A stretch of DNA of 64,000 nucleotides. It comes from Cryptomeria japonica (lineage: Eukaryota; Streptophyta; Pinopsida; Cupressales; Cupressaceae). The position numbers were made by a program, and so were the translations under genes. The stretch spans positions 5,147,501-5,211,500 of the forward strand of contig NC_081414.1 in assembly GCF_030272615.1 (NCBI RefSeq). Reading direction: 5' to 3'. Each line of letters starts with the position of its first letter. Within the stretch, counting starts at the first letter, position 1. The notes beneath the pieces are model-generated. The model worked only from the letters and a program-made list of their open reading frames with translations, made no database searches and was not told where the DNA came from. Below, in pieces: positions 34,350 through 46,090 of the stretch.

Positions 34350-36140
34350 TGGTCCTTAGATCATTACAACAGCATATGGATCTGGTGCATATCAACTCTC
34401 AACCACAAAGGGCAAACCTTTGGAGGATCCTATCAATAGCATGCACCTTTGCAGGTTCTACACATAGCTCTTTGGAATATCCTAATTCAAAAATACAAAA
34501 AAAAAATCATCAAAAATTTCAAAAATACAAAAAAATCATAAAAAATAAAAAATCGTTACTTGGTGAAAACCTGGCAAACAGGCGCCTTGTGATACAAAAA
34601 CATTGAAAAACCAAAAAAGTAAAGAAAAACATTTTTCGTCCAACGGTGAAAACCACTTCGCTGGCACCCTGGGCAAGTACCATGGTGAAAACTGGGTTAC
34701 CAGTGCCATGTGTAGAGACATTGCTCCTCCCTCCTTCAGGATTCAATTTCATCCTCTCACTTTGCACACACTCACAACCTATCCATTCATAATAAACTTA
34801 CCCATTTCCATCATGGCTTGTTATTGATCTATCCAAGATTGGTTAGCCATTCATAATAAACCTCCCTTTTCACCCATTTCCATTCATAATAAATCAGCTC
34901 CTATCTGTGGCTAAGGCAAATCCTACGTCTAAGTGATGGGTGTGGAACTGAGAGCATCACATATTTCAAGGAGTACAGTTTCTTCCATCTTTCTTCAGTC
35001 TATCCGCACACAATCCACAATAAAGCAACATTTGCATCGCCAGTCCGCAATAAAGTTTCATCTTCTCCACAATAAATTATCAGTTTGATGGATTCAGTCA
35101 GTTTCAGATGAGACACAATAGCAACAATGGGCTTCAACAAATCAAATCTTTCAGCAGACTAAGACAACATATGGTTCAATGCTATCTATCCTTTTTGTGA
35201 AAGTAAACATTGTGACCACAATCAAATAAGACTTATACAAGTGACAAGAGACACTAAACTTGAGGACTACAGTGGATGTTGGTGTCAAGTCTTGGTTTTC
35301 TTTTGATTTTATCTTTCTGGTGACATGTCTTTTAGCTTTTCCAGGATGTCTATGACTAGAGATTCTATCTCCAAGATGTCTTTGACTAGAAAGGCGAGGA
35401 TGGGGTATCGTCACCTATTTTTCTTTTGTTGTCTGTGGATTGTCTCTTAGTAATGCTATGACTTGTCCAAGGATATGAGGACACTAAGAGTCTAGTATGA
35501 ACTAGGGCATTCCTTGTTTGCAACTGTCTTATCTCCATGCAAATGGGTACAATGACTTTCTGGGTCGAACATATGCCTCGATTGTCATAGCCTACTTGCC
35601 ATAATAAAGCTCAATGATGATAACGCACAAGAAGCTCTTTCGCTTTCATATCTTCTATCTTCCATCCCTATTTCTTGATTGACCTCCATCATCCTTCTTG
35701 AGTCCGTATAGCCTGCTATCATACGACTGAGTATAATGACACGCCAAAAACATTTGCATTTCATGTAGTTGCACCTGCATTATCACATGTTAGCATTTCA
35801 TACATACATATAGATATCACAATTACATCACATCCTGCACACAACACATGTTAGCACATTTTACATTCTCATCATGTAAATAGTATCTGCATTATCATAT
35901 TCATCTGCATTTCATACATTCACATTTGCATATGCATAACATATAAAACATAAAAGAACAAAAATATGGCATTTCATCATGTATATATTTGCATCCATAT
36001 CATAACCATCACATAGAAACATACACCATGAAACATCTCATCACATAGGTACACATGAATATAGCTGCCGCAAAGATGAATCATCTCATATATATATATC
36101 AAAAGTGTCATGATACAATGATGTCAAAATCATATGGCTA
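34350..36140. other. Untranslated stretch between pol and the antisense frame of the Tat element
   Basis: Just after pol there are three copies of the phrase TGGTGAAAAC (34561, 34644, 34684), a motif seen after pol in related plant elements. Then comes A/T-rich text with several CATTCATAATAAA repeats (about 34780-34890). Near 35800-36060 there are simple CATA-rich runs. No reading frame is supported. Confidence 0.55.
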
Positions 36141-38184
36141 CAATCACCCGTAGGTGTCTGCATCATAATACAAAATGGTACAATACTGATACATAGGGAG
36201 CCCTCTACAGCTATGATGAACTCCCTCCCTCGGAGTTGCCTGGCCTCGATAGAATCTGAGCCCTGGAAGGACCCGCCCCAGGATCATCCCTCCTGTCCCC
36301 CCTATCTGGTGGTGGTGGAGGTCCCATAACCCCACCGCTGGACGCCTGTCTCCTCTGGCTCCCTCCCGTAGCTGTCGCTGTCTGCGATGGTCTGCGGAAG
36401 CTCCTCGCCCGCTGATTTGGTGGCACTGCACCATAATATAGATCCCGCTAGTAGCCTATCTCCTCTCCTGCCCACAGGACATAGGCATATCCAGCCCCTG
36501 TGTCCTCTGTCGCCTGCCTCCCAGCCCTCAGTGTTGTCTCAACCTCTGTGTAGCGCTGAATGGCCTGGTCCCGCTCCCTCTCAGTATCTCTGAGCTGTCT
36601 CCTCAGTCGATCCCTCTCCCTCTCCATCTCTTGGATCTCATCTGCCTGTCCTTGACAGATTTCCCTCAGCTCAACCAGCTCATCCTCCTCCACCTCGGCC
36701 CCCTATGCCTCTACCTGTGGCTCCCCCTATATGGGTGCCTGTCCCTGTGCCTGTTCCTATACCGGTCGCTGTACCTATACCTGCCTCTATCCCTGTCCCT
36801 GCACCTGTTTGGGACCCTGTGCTGCTGGCACCTGTAGCCACAATCCACCGCGACCCCTCACAATCTGAGCCTGTCTGTCGTCTCCACCCTCCCTCCACGG
36901 TGCCACCCTCCTCTCTCCAACTGCACCTCGCCTCCTCTGTCGGCCTCTACCCCGGTCATCTCCATCATCATCACCATCCCCACCACCATCTCCGTCTAGC
37001 GGCTCTCCTGGATCTGTCAGGCGTGGGAATGGATGCTCGGCCCAATACGCTGTGTACTCTGCATCCATGCCGACATCCTCGATCTCTGGCCACATATCCC
37101 AGGGTAAGGGCATCATCTCCACTGGCTGTGTAACAACCTAATCATATGATAGCAACGGCCCAAAGTACGCCTAATCCCTAACCGTTCGTGCATACATACC
37201 AGAACCTCGTGGCATCCACTGGATCCTGCCAAACTACCTGCCCACCCTGTCAACCAGCTGCCTCTCTAGTACATAGGGCGTTCGCCCAATCAGATACCTG
37301 CTCTGGAAGGTGTAGGGTAGCTCTACTGCATCATCCTCCCACTGCTCACATCCCAGGTATGGCCTCCATATAACCATATCAATCTCATCTATAGCCCGCC
37401 GCCAGTACTCCAACCTGCCAATCCGTGGCTGTGAGGTGATCATATCGTACAAATGCACAAAACTGCATCCATGGCCCCTGCCCCTGAAGTGTATCGGCCA
37501 TGTCACTGGCAAATGCTCATATGCCCACACCTGTAGCAATGTCACTCCGCAGCCCAATCCCACTGATCCGTGGTACACAAACTGATGCAGCTCATAATAT
37601 AAATGTGCCAGCACACATGGTCCCCAGGCATATCTGGTGTGCTGAGTAATTAGTGTCTCCAGTGCACCTCCCTAGCCCATAGCCAACCCTCGTGTCGCTC
37701 TGTCCGGACACAAGAACCCACTAATCACTCCTCCCAGTACCACTGGTAGCGCTAACCCTGTTGCTGCCATGGTATCCCAAGCAACATGTCCAACCCTCAT
37801 GTCCAATGTCGGATCCTGGAACACTCGTCTCAGGGCATCCCCGTCTCCGTCTTGATCGTAAGGAATCAGCTCCCCATCGATCAATATTCGTAGAATCCTG
37901 TATACATTCTCCAAGGTGACTGTCATCTCCCCCATCGGTAAATGAAACGTGTAAGTCTCTGAGTGCCATCTCTTAGCCAGTGCAGTTAACAACCCCATGT
38001 TCACCCGAAACTCAGGCACATATAGAATATGTCTCAATCCCATAGCCTCAATCGCAACTCGGTCCTCAAATGTCAACTCAGGTTGCAACTTCTGAGTCGA
38101 TGGGAATCTCTCCCGTGACTCCAACATAGGCAAATACTCCCGCAGTCAATCAAATCAATCATGTCAGTCATAGTGGCATTCACT

Positions 38185-38450
38185 GTTCATCACAAAATGC
38201 TACTTTTTATCTACATACATATGGTACTCTATTCTAGTGACACTCACTATTCATCACAAAGTGTTGCTTCTATCCTAGTGGTACTCCTTGTTCATCACAA
38301 AGTGCTGCTCGCATTTGGTACTCCCTGTTCATCACAAAGTGCTGCTCACATTTGTACTCCCTGTTCATCACAAAGTGCTGCTCGCATTTGGTACTCCTTG
38401 TTCATCACAAAGTACTATGTCTTGGTACTCACTGTTCATCACAAAGTGCC
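38185..38450. repeat. Minisatellite of GTTCATCACAAAGTGCT units
   Basis: Seven copies of (G/A)TTCATCACAAA(G/A)TGCT occur, spaced about 35-60 bp apart with GGTACTCCCT-type linkers. The middle copies (38290-38400) are nearly identical, with a period of about 52 bp. It lies in what would be the intron or leader of the antisense PMD frame. Confidence 0.8.
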
Positions 38451-38654
38451 TTGATTTATCCTATCCTAGGGCCTCTGCTTGCGTGAATCCTCTTGAGTAG
38501 TTTCCTAATTGGCAACGTATGTTCTATCACAGAATTGCCAATCCTAGCCCTATTTGCTATCCTAGTCTTCCCTAGAGGACCTACTTGAGTGTATCCTCTC
38601 AGCAGCTTATCCAATCGACAACGTATGTTCATCACAGAACTATCGATTTGACCT

Positions 38655-38935
38655 AGAAGACACAAATTCACATTTTTGGACACAAACGCGCTTTCATGAC
38701 ATAAACGTGCTTAGAGACTGCATACACGCGCCTGCCTAGCACATACGCGTCTGAAAAACATAGACGTGCCTATGCTCTGCACAGACGTGCCTACCTTCCA
38801 TAGACATGCTTAAATTTCATAGATGCGCCTGCATGACATGGATGTGACCGCATTCTGCACAGACGCTTTTCCTGACATAGACGCGCCTGGCACCAATGCA
38901 GACACGCCTAGCGAGCATAGACGCGCCTGGACGTT
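38655..38935 (-). repeat. Antisense CGCGTCTATG motif cluster
   Basis: About twelve units of the type AGACGCGCCT / AGACGTGCCT occur on the plus strand, which read AGGCGCGTCT on the minus strand. They are spaced about 20-25 bp apart. On the minus strand the cluster precedes the PMD frame, just as the CGCGTCTGTG clusters precede gag on the plus strand. Confidence 0.7.
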
Positions 38936-39444
38936 TTTGACATTTTTTGGACCCTATCCTAGAGTGCATTTATTACCCTATCTAGCATGCATTAATGAAA
39001 ACAATTAATACAACAAAGTACAAGGAGGTTTTGTGGTACTTACTGGCTCTCCTGCCTCTGCTGGCCTTTGGAATCGGCGAACGCGATCGAATCTGTGAAC
39101 CATTGCCATCGCTGCTGACTGCTGCTGCTCTATTCTCTCTCTGCACTATGATCTCTTGAAGGTGTGGATGACAATGAGGATGTATTCCCCTCGTGGTCTA
39201 TCTTATAGACTGCCCTCGCCTTAGTCCTAGCCCTCATTTCCCGAGTCAGTCTTCGTTATCCCATGATCCTGTCACTTTATCCGGTCAATTCTTTCTAGCC
39301 ATTCTTTCTTATCGAGAGATTGTCTGCGATCTTTTCAGACATTTTCATCCAATCTCTCGAGGGGGCATATCATTCCATCTTGGGGCAACTTTGTATCAGT
39401 TCATCTTATCTTCTTTGAAACAACGCGACAAGCCGCATTGTCTC

Positions 39445-39458
39445 AAAGAGGGGCAAAA
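39445..39458 (+). other. Polypurine tract of the Tat element
   Basis: AAAGAGGGGCAAAA lies immediately before the 3' LTR, the expected place for the second-strand primer. Confidence 0.8.
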
Positions 39459-40234
39459 TGTAGACACCTAAAATTGTCCAATCTAATTAAATAAATATTT
39501 TATTTATTTAATTACTTTAGCCTAATTCTTCTATTAACTAAATAAATCTTTATTTATTTAATTAATTCATTTATCCTTTGCTAGCCTTATTTCTCATTTA
39601 AATAAATACTTTTATTTATTTAAATTATCCTTTTTCCTAAATTAAATAAATATTTTATTTATTTAATTGATCCCACTTCTTCTATTAATTAAATAAATCT
39701 TTATTTATTTAATTAATTCATTAGCTTTTTCTACTTATGACACATGTCATTCATCTCTTAATTCATACACTACCTACCCTTTCATTATTTCATTATTTTC
39801 TTTACCTACCCTCTAATCATAGCCGACCTCCTTTTACACCTCTTAATCTTATCCCTCCATTTCTTATGGTGTCTTCTATATAAGGAGATGGTTCCTTCAT
39901 TATCAAACCCTAACTACCCGACTACTTAACTACACTACGCTTTTCATATGCGATCCTACTTGCAACCACATTCCATTCTTTGTTGAGCTCTTGTGCACAC
40001 ATAAAATCTGAGAGCAAATATATCAAGCAAGATCAATGGAGATAGGAAGAATGGAGATTCAAACCCTATTGGACATGTGATGGTATAATCTTTGTGATTT
40101 CATTTGATTTGCATTGTCTTAGGTAATCTTCATATGTTATGGTGGATCTTTGTTGTTGTTAGGCTAGGGTTTTGTGGTTGAATCTATTTAGTCTTTCAAT
40201 ATTGTTATTGTTGTATCTATTTTCACCGTATACA
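39459..40234 (+). repeat. 3' LTR of the Tat element
   Basis: This is a 776-bp direct repeat of 23936-24711, about 98% identical by eye, starting TGTAGACACC and ending CCGTATACA. The target-site copy CAATT follows at 40235-40239. Confidence 0.93.
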
Positions 40235-40238
40235 CAAT

Positions 40239-40446
40239 TTGTTTTGTGTCAATCGGAAGTGCTTCATTTACAGGTTGGAGACAATCTAATGTTAAAAGTT
40301 GTGCATTTCTCTGAGCATTAAATTTTTTATGAGTATTTTATTCGTTTTGTGTCAATTGGAAGTGCTTCATTTATAGGTTGGAGACAAGCTAATGTTAAAA
40401 GTTGTGCATTTCTCTGAGCATTAAATTTTTTATGAGTATTTTATCA
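40239..40446. repeat. Tandem repeat, two units of about 104 bp
   Basis: The unit starting GTTTTGTGTCAATCGGAAGT (near 40241) recurs from about 40346 with only a handful of changes. It lies in the target DNA directly right of the Tat element. The left flank ends before the unit, so the duplication belongs to host DNA and not to the element. Confidence 0.85.
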
Positions 40447-41150
40447 GACAAATCTTTAAAAAATTTGTTTCTTCTATGCTAAATTATTATTAATTGTTGT
40501 ATAACTTTGCTTATATATTCATAATTGCAAGATCTAAGATTTCTTATTTCTTATTTCTAATTGTAAATAAAAGAGTTTGTTTTATGTCTTTTCATATTTT
40601 TTTGGTTTTGTCTTGTCATTGTTGTTTTATCCGATCTAAAACCTACAAAAAAAAAATCACAAATGACGTGGCTACCAATGTACAGAAAATAAGCTTTTTA
40701 TGTATATATCAAAACTAATGCAATCAATGTTTGGATTTCACCTCTTTATAGGTATTTTGGATAAAAATTGTCTTCATCGAATCATCCATACCAAGATTGC
40801 TATAACTTGAACCTTTGGGTTTTCCTACAAGCCTATCATGTGTTAAAGTTTGGATTGTATACCATCTAGATGTGAATCTCTGGGTAGAAGAATAGATCTC
40901 TTCTCTTGTGTTGATGTATTTTTTTAAGCCGTTGCATCTGCATGAAGACCTTTCTGATGTTTTCCAACTTCTGTTTGTCTAAAGAAGTACTTAAACTTTC
41001 AAACCTCTTGTTGCAAAACCAAAGCCATCTTTACACACAACCTCTCAATATTGCTGATAATTTCAAGGGCATTTCAAATCAATATAGAGAGGGTAAAATA
41101 GAATAATTAAACATTCCATCACAATAAATTGAAAGGAAACAACTAAAAAA
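40447..41150. other. Intergenic, no supported gene
   Basis: This is A/T-rich. The minus strand may continue the LRR relic at low similarity towards 40750, but I could not recognise repeats there. Confidence 0.4.
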
Positions 41151-41154
41151 AAAT

Positions 41155-41700
41155 AGGATTAAAGGAAAGGTCCAGAAGAATTAATTCATTGTTGCTGAGA
41201 TTGAGGACACACAGACTGGTCAAATAAAACAATTGGGAAGAAAAAATCTCTGAGAGTCGATTGTAATTTAGATAAAGGGCTCACAGATTTCTTGATGAAT
41301 CCAGTTGTAGAGGAGTAAACCCTATCAGATTATTGTTGCTTAGACCCTTGGTTTGCAGTTTGCTCAAAGAAAACAATTGGGAATGAATAAGCCCTATTTA
41401 GTAATTCTTCAAACTAAACACTAAAATTAGGATGTGACTGAAGTATTAGTGTTTTAAAAAAAATCCATGTAAAATATTGTAGTAGAAACCAAAGTTTTAG
41501 AGGGGAAATATTTTATGAATGAGAGGCAAACCCTAAAAAACTAGATAAATAATGAAAAGGGCCTCTGGTGAACAAAGGACAATGTAAATACTTAAAGAAA
41601 TAAAAAAAAATCACTGTTGTAATAGTCGATGGAGTTTGAAATTTTAGATGTCCTATTTTCCTCAAACAACCAAGTTGAAATTTCATACGCCACTCCACAA
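41155..41700 (-). pseudogene. Leucine-rich-repeat receptor relic
   Basis: Between 41400 and 41155 the minus strand encodes successive plant-type extracellular LRRs. GLIHSQLFSLSKLQTKGLSN is followed by NNLIGF, ALYLNYNRLSEIFSSQLF and YLTSLCVLNLSNNELILLDL. Spacing between repeats is about 24 residues, as in LRR receptor-like proteins and kinases. An in-frame stop (TGA, near 41290) interrupts it. Upstream text at 41640-41700 (EISTWLF) may be an earlier repeat. No kinase domain, signal peptide or start is visible, so this is a fragment. Such receptors act at the plasma membrane in defence or development. Confidence 0.7.
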
Positions 41701-42577
41701 GACAATTGTCTAACTAGGAGAATCTAATAAAATGAGTATAATACACAGTTTTTTAGTTTTTCTTAATAATATCTACAATCATTTCAACCCCATAAAAAAA
41801 TTAAGATTCTAAAGTGTGTAGGTTTTCACATATCCATATTTAATGTGATCTTAATATTTCAAATTTCATTTACAATTATATTAATTCTTTATTTCTTTCT
41901 GTCAACATTATTTCTTTATTCTTGTAAGCACTCTGTATTGAACATTTTAAAGCTATTGTCTTATTAGTGATATATTTTTTATATAGCACTAAGATAAAAT
42001 ATTGTTAGTAGAGTAAAAAAATATATCCACAAACTCTTGTCTATTCCTTTATTTATATTTATTTCTCACTTATATTTCAACTAGAAGATTCATTTAATTT
42101 TATTTTCAAAAGAGTGCTAATATGAGGATAAAACGTGGTTAGTAGAATAAAATAAAAATCTATACAATCTCTTATTTCTTTTCCTCTACTATATAGTATT
42201 ACAACCTATTCCTATTTTAAGATCCTACAATTTGTAAATGCTATTTTTTAATTTCACTATTTGTAATTCTCAAATAAATAAAGAATTGTTTGTATTTGTA
42301 TTTATTCATTATTTATAAGATATTTTAAGTCTTTAAAGAATAAAAGAATTAGATCTTCTTTTTCTCATTATTTTTTTATTCATGACTTTTCTTTTTTTCC
42401 ATTTTTTATTTGGTGAATCCAACCTTCATATTAACCTATTTGTAAAAAAATTATTAAAAAATTATTGATAAACTATTTATTTTATTTTCATAAGTTCTCT
42501 CTAAATTGCAATAAAAACTTACATAAAATGTTGCCTTGGAAATATCAATTTGTCATAACCCTCTTTTTGGACATGGA

Positions 42578-42583
42578 TATGAC

Positions 42584-42614
<31 letters not shown>

Positions 42615-42625
42615 TACTACTACTA
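42578..42625. repeat. (TTA)n / (CTA)n microsatellite
   Basis: About eleven ATT/TTA triplets are followed by four ACT triplets. The frame through it gives a poly-Tyr run, which is an artefact. Confidence 0.95.
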
Positions 42626-42724
42626 TAATATTAATTTAATGAGTAATGTTAGAAAGAAAATATATATTGAAATGAGGTTGAAGTTTTTAAATAAAAAGGA
42701 ATTTAAGTGGTGACACACACATGA

Positions 42725-43160
42725 GGTCATAATTTATTTGAAAATTGCTTATTTTCTCAATATCCTAATTGAGCACATGGTGTAGGAGAAATAAGAAGAT
42801 TCTAGAAAAGAAATTTTAAATTCAAAATATTAAGGAATAAATATTATATTTAGCAAATATATGAGATGGGAGTTACAAAATTATTCTATGACAAGAATAA
42901 TTCTATTCATGGCATTTTTTTGACAAAGAAGTCACAAAATGCATTTTTGGAGGAGAATTCAAATTTGAAATTTTGAATGCATGGTCAAATGTAACCCCCA
43001 CTATGACAACAATTATTTTTGCATGAAATTAATTTAGGAATTGTTTATTTTCTCAATATGCTATTTAGCACATGTTGTAGGAGGAAATGAGAAGGTTCTA
43101 GAAGAGAATTTCAAATTCAATTTTTGCATGTAACCTCCACTATGACAATTAATCATTTTG
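42725..43160. repeat. Diverged direct duplication, offset about 295 bp
   Basis: The text ATTGCTTATTTTCTCAATAT ... GCACATGGTGTAGGAG near 42745-42790 recurs near 43040-43085, and CCCCACTATGACAA near 42997 recurs near 43137. A segment of roughly 150-290 bp was duplicated and has diverged. Confidence 0.6.
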
Positions 43161-46090
43161 CATGAAATTATTTTGGGAAAAGAATATGGAAATCAATTAA
43201 TTTATTTTGTAGTGGAAAAATGACTCTCTTTTCTATATATTGAGTTCTAAATTTTTGAAAAAGGGAGTTCATTGTTTTTGGATGATAAAGGAGTCTTGAA
43301 ATTTTTATGAATTTATTTTCAATACCATGTTAGTTGCAGGAGAAATTTTGTAGATGTGTTGCAGGATTTTGGAGAAGACCATTACCAAGCTTCAAGGAGG
43401 AATTGAAGGAGGTCAACAAGGTTCTTCATTCAAATCTAGGTTCCCCTCTTGCACATGCATTGCTTGCTTTTTCTTTTCAAATAAAATCTTCTTCTCGTCT
43501 CTTTCATAATTTTGCACATAAGAAAGTTTATATTTTAATTTTTTTTTTTTTAAAGAAATCTCTTTTATCCATTTCATATTTTTGCAAGGAAATCTTTCTC
43601 AGTTTTTGTTAATTGATTTAATCAAATACATGTAATAAATTGCTTTTATATCCAAAAAAAAAAGAAAAAGAAAATCTTCTTCTTTTTTATTCTGCATGTA
43701 GGAAATAAACTAGTTAATAGATCTCTTTCAAAATATGCATATACAAATTTGAATATTGTTTAATTCTAAAATCTTTTCCTCAATCAACTTTCTTTATTTT
43801 ACAAAAAATCAGATTTTTTTAGAATGAAATAACTTGAACAAAAATAAATCTATCGCCAAAGTAATATAAAATTAGAATAAAGAAAACAAAAATAGAAATA
43901 TATCCATCTCTGTTATGTTAGATAAATACCCATCTCTTTGGATTTTAGGAAAATATTCATGTGTGGATTTTAGGAAAACATTCATCTTTGTGCATTACAA
44001 AAAAAAATCATCTTGTACTTTTTAGAAACATATTCATCTCTTTGAATTTTTAGGATAAAAAAAATATTATTCCCTGTGCATGTATGATTTAAAAAAAAAT
44101 TGAATTATACTTAAGAGTTTGTAATTAAATTTTATGTGTTTAATTTAAAATTAAAAATGTTTTAGAATATTGAAAGTTATTTTGAATGATTAAAATTAAT
44201 AAGCTTATGGTTCTTTGAAATTTAATTATGCACTTGGTGATTAAAAAAAATCATTTAGGATTATAATTATAAATTTTAATAATTAAAAATTAATCAAATT
44301 TAGTGATGGATTTATTTATTGAGGTCTATTTAATGAAAAATAGTTTTATTCATTGATATCTATTTAAAAAGGATTAATGAGACCTATTTATAATCTAACC
44401 TTATTAAAATTAATAGAAATGTGTTTAAAATATCATCTCTAGTTTTAGGAATTAGATTATTAATATATTAAAGAAAAATTTAAGTGAAAAGGGTCTAACC
44501 CATATTAATGGATACCTTATTGGAGTTTTAATTATGAAAAAATTAAGTTGCAAATTTGAACTCCTTTTAATTCTAAAGAGTTTGTATCTCCCCAATGATG
44601 GGAAAAGAGTTCCTTGGGTTTTGAAAAGATAAATATTGCATAAGGAAAAAGGGGTCAATTAACACTTGAGAATTTCCATAGATAATCGAGCATTAAGAGA
44701 TCTATCATCTTGAATTAATCCTTCTTAGGATGTAGATATAATAGTTAAATATCCCTATTAAACAAATTAGTTTGACTTAGGAAAAACAAAGCAAAGGAAA
44801 ATGTTATTGCGCCAATGATACACTTATTCCATAGTTTTGGATCTTTTCATCAAATAAATAAATCCTAATAGTAAGTAGGTTCCCTCAAGACATTCAATAC
44901 ATTTCAAATATTTAAGTTCTTTAATCATTAGATTTCAAAACTAACTTTTGTATATTTCAATTAGTACAAGTATCAAATGTTAAAGGAATTTACCTAACAA
45001 GTAGATGTGTTTAGATTCATAGTAACCCTTTTAGGTATTTCATCAATATGAGTTAATGTTAGACAAAGTTTTACCTCAATTTGAAAGGTTGATTATTTGA
45101 TTTGTTTCTTTATTAGATTCCAAGATATGAGTATATAAGGCATTGCGAATAGTCACTTCTTTTAATAGTTAAAATCATTTACCTTCTAGCTAAAAGAAAC
45201 ATAAGACTAGTAAAAAGAAAAAGTTACACTTAATAATACGAGTAATTAGTAAGGATAAATTTAGAGGTAAATTGCATAGTTAAATATTCATATGGTAATA
45301 GTATTAATTAGGATGCAAAGAGATTTTATTCAAAACCAAAATTGTTTTAGCAAATGAGTTTCAAGAAACCTATTTCGTGATCACTTTGAAAATTAAATAA
45401 CAATTCTAATTGAGGGTAATTTAAGGAGTAAACATTAGCTCCCTCTGAAGTATTTGAAATTGATAAATTTATTATTTGTAGAATGTATCCAACAATAAAG
45501 TTAACGTTACTTCAAGTGGAAGGAGTAATTAGTTATCACTTTATAATCTTGCAAAGGTATTGGTTCAAAATCAACTAGAAGTTTATTGATTAGAATTGTT
45601 TATTAGGAAACTTAGTATTATTTACTTGGTTAACTAGCAAGTGTTTATACTCTTGTCTAATCTCTTTTTCATACAGTTAGTAACTAAGAATAATGTGATT
45701 GAAATAAAAAAAGTAAATAAGAATAAGTAAGAATAAGAAATCAATATTTTAATATATTAAAAAAAAAAATCAGTTGAGTTTTTGGATTAAGTAAGTGGGT
45801 TATTACACAATTTCATGCATCTATGTGAATTAGCAAACCTTATTAGAAAAAATAAAGCATATTTTCTATAGATGTTTTTAAAGTAGGATAATAATCGATT
45901 CCAACATTAGAAGCTATATTTACAACATAATTAATAACCACCATAAGATGTTTCTAAATAAATTATTATTTAAAATACTTTAATTATAAATAGAGACCTA
46001 TCTAGATCTTTGAATTATATATTTACATATACTATATTATAAACATTGAGTCCAATGTATCTATTATGTATGTTTTTGAGCATTTGATTT

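Larger units (their letters stand above)
36144..39109 (-). mobile_element. Antisense plant mobile domain (PMD) reading region carried by the Tat element
   Basis: On the minus strand from 38133 the translation reads FEDRVAIEAMGLRHILYVPE, then LLTALAKRWHSETYTFHLPM, GEMTVTLENVYRILRILIDG and WAYEHLPVTWPIHF. This matches the plant mobile domain (PF10536; MAIN/MAIL1 family), including the Trp-His/Arg-x-Glu-Thr-x-Thr-Phe-His motif. The PMD part spans about 38133-37200. After it come an Asp/Gly/Arg-rich linker, a Gly-Thr-rich repeat stretch (36690-36890) and a charged coiled-coil segment with REICQGQADEIQEMERERDR (36448-36693). A possible short first exon ending at a GTAAGT donor lies at 39109-39044. 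PMD frames carried by plant LTR elements are known. This one is broken, with a few breaks. Function in the element is unknown. Confidence 0.8.
23936..40234 (+). mobile_element. Tat-lineage Ty3/gypsy LTR retrotransposon, 16.3 kb, with an antisense PMD frame
   Basis: Two 776-bp LTRs (23936-24711 and 39459-40234) bound the element. The target-site duplication CAATT is perfect. The order inside is primer site, 2.2-kb leader, gag, protease, G-patch, reverse transcriptase, RNase H, a second (archaeal-type) RNase H, integrase, then about 5 kb before the 3' LTR. The second RNase H and the large size are marks of the Tat lineage. Between integrase and the 3' LTR lies an antisense plant mobile domain frame. 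The LTRs differ at about 14-16 sites (about 2%), so the insertion is young. The pol is nonetheless broken in roughly half a dozen places. Confidence 0.93.
41701..46085. other. A/T-rich intergenic stretch, no supported gene
   Basis: This is 4.4 kb of A/T-rich DNA without a convincing reading frame on either strand. It contains a TTA-type microsatellite (42578-42625) and a partial duplication (42725-43160). Poly-A and poly-T runs are frequent. Nothing else is recognised. Confidence 0.5.

Noticed and set aside
38185-38450. CRISPR-like array
   Set aside because: This is a eukaryotic minisatellite with related linkers of uneven length, inside an LTR element.
42465-42713. Frame with a poly-Tyr run
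   Set aside because: This is a translation of the TTA-type microsatellite.
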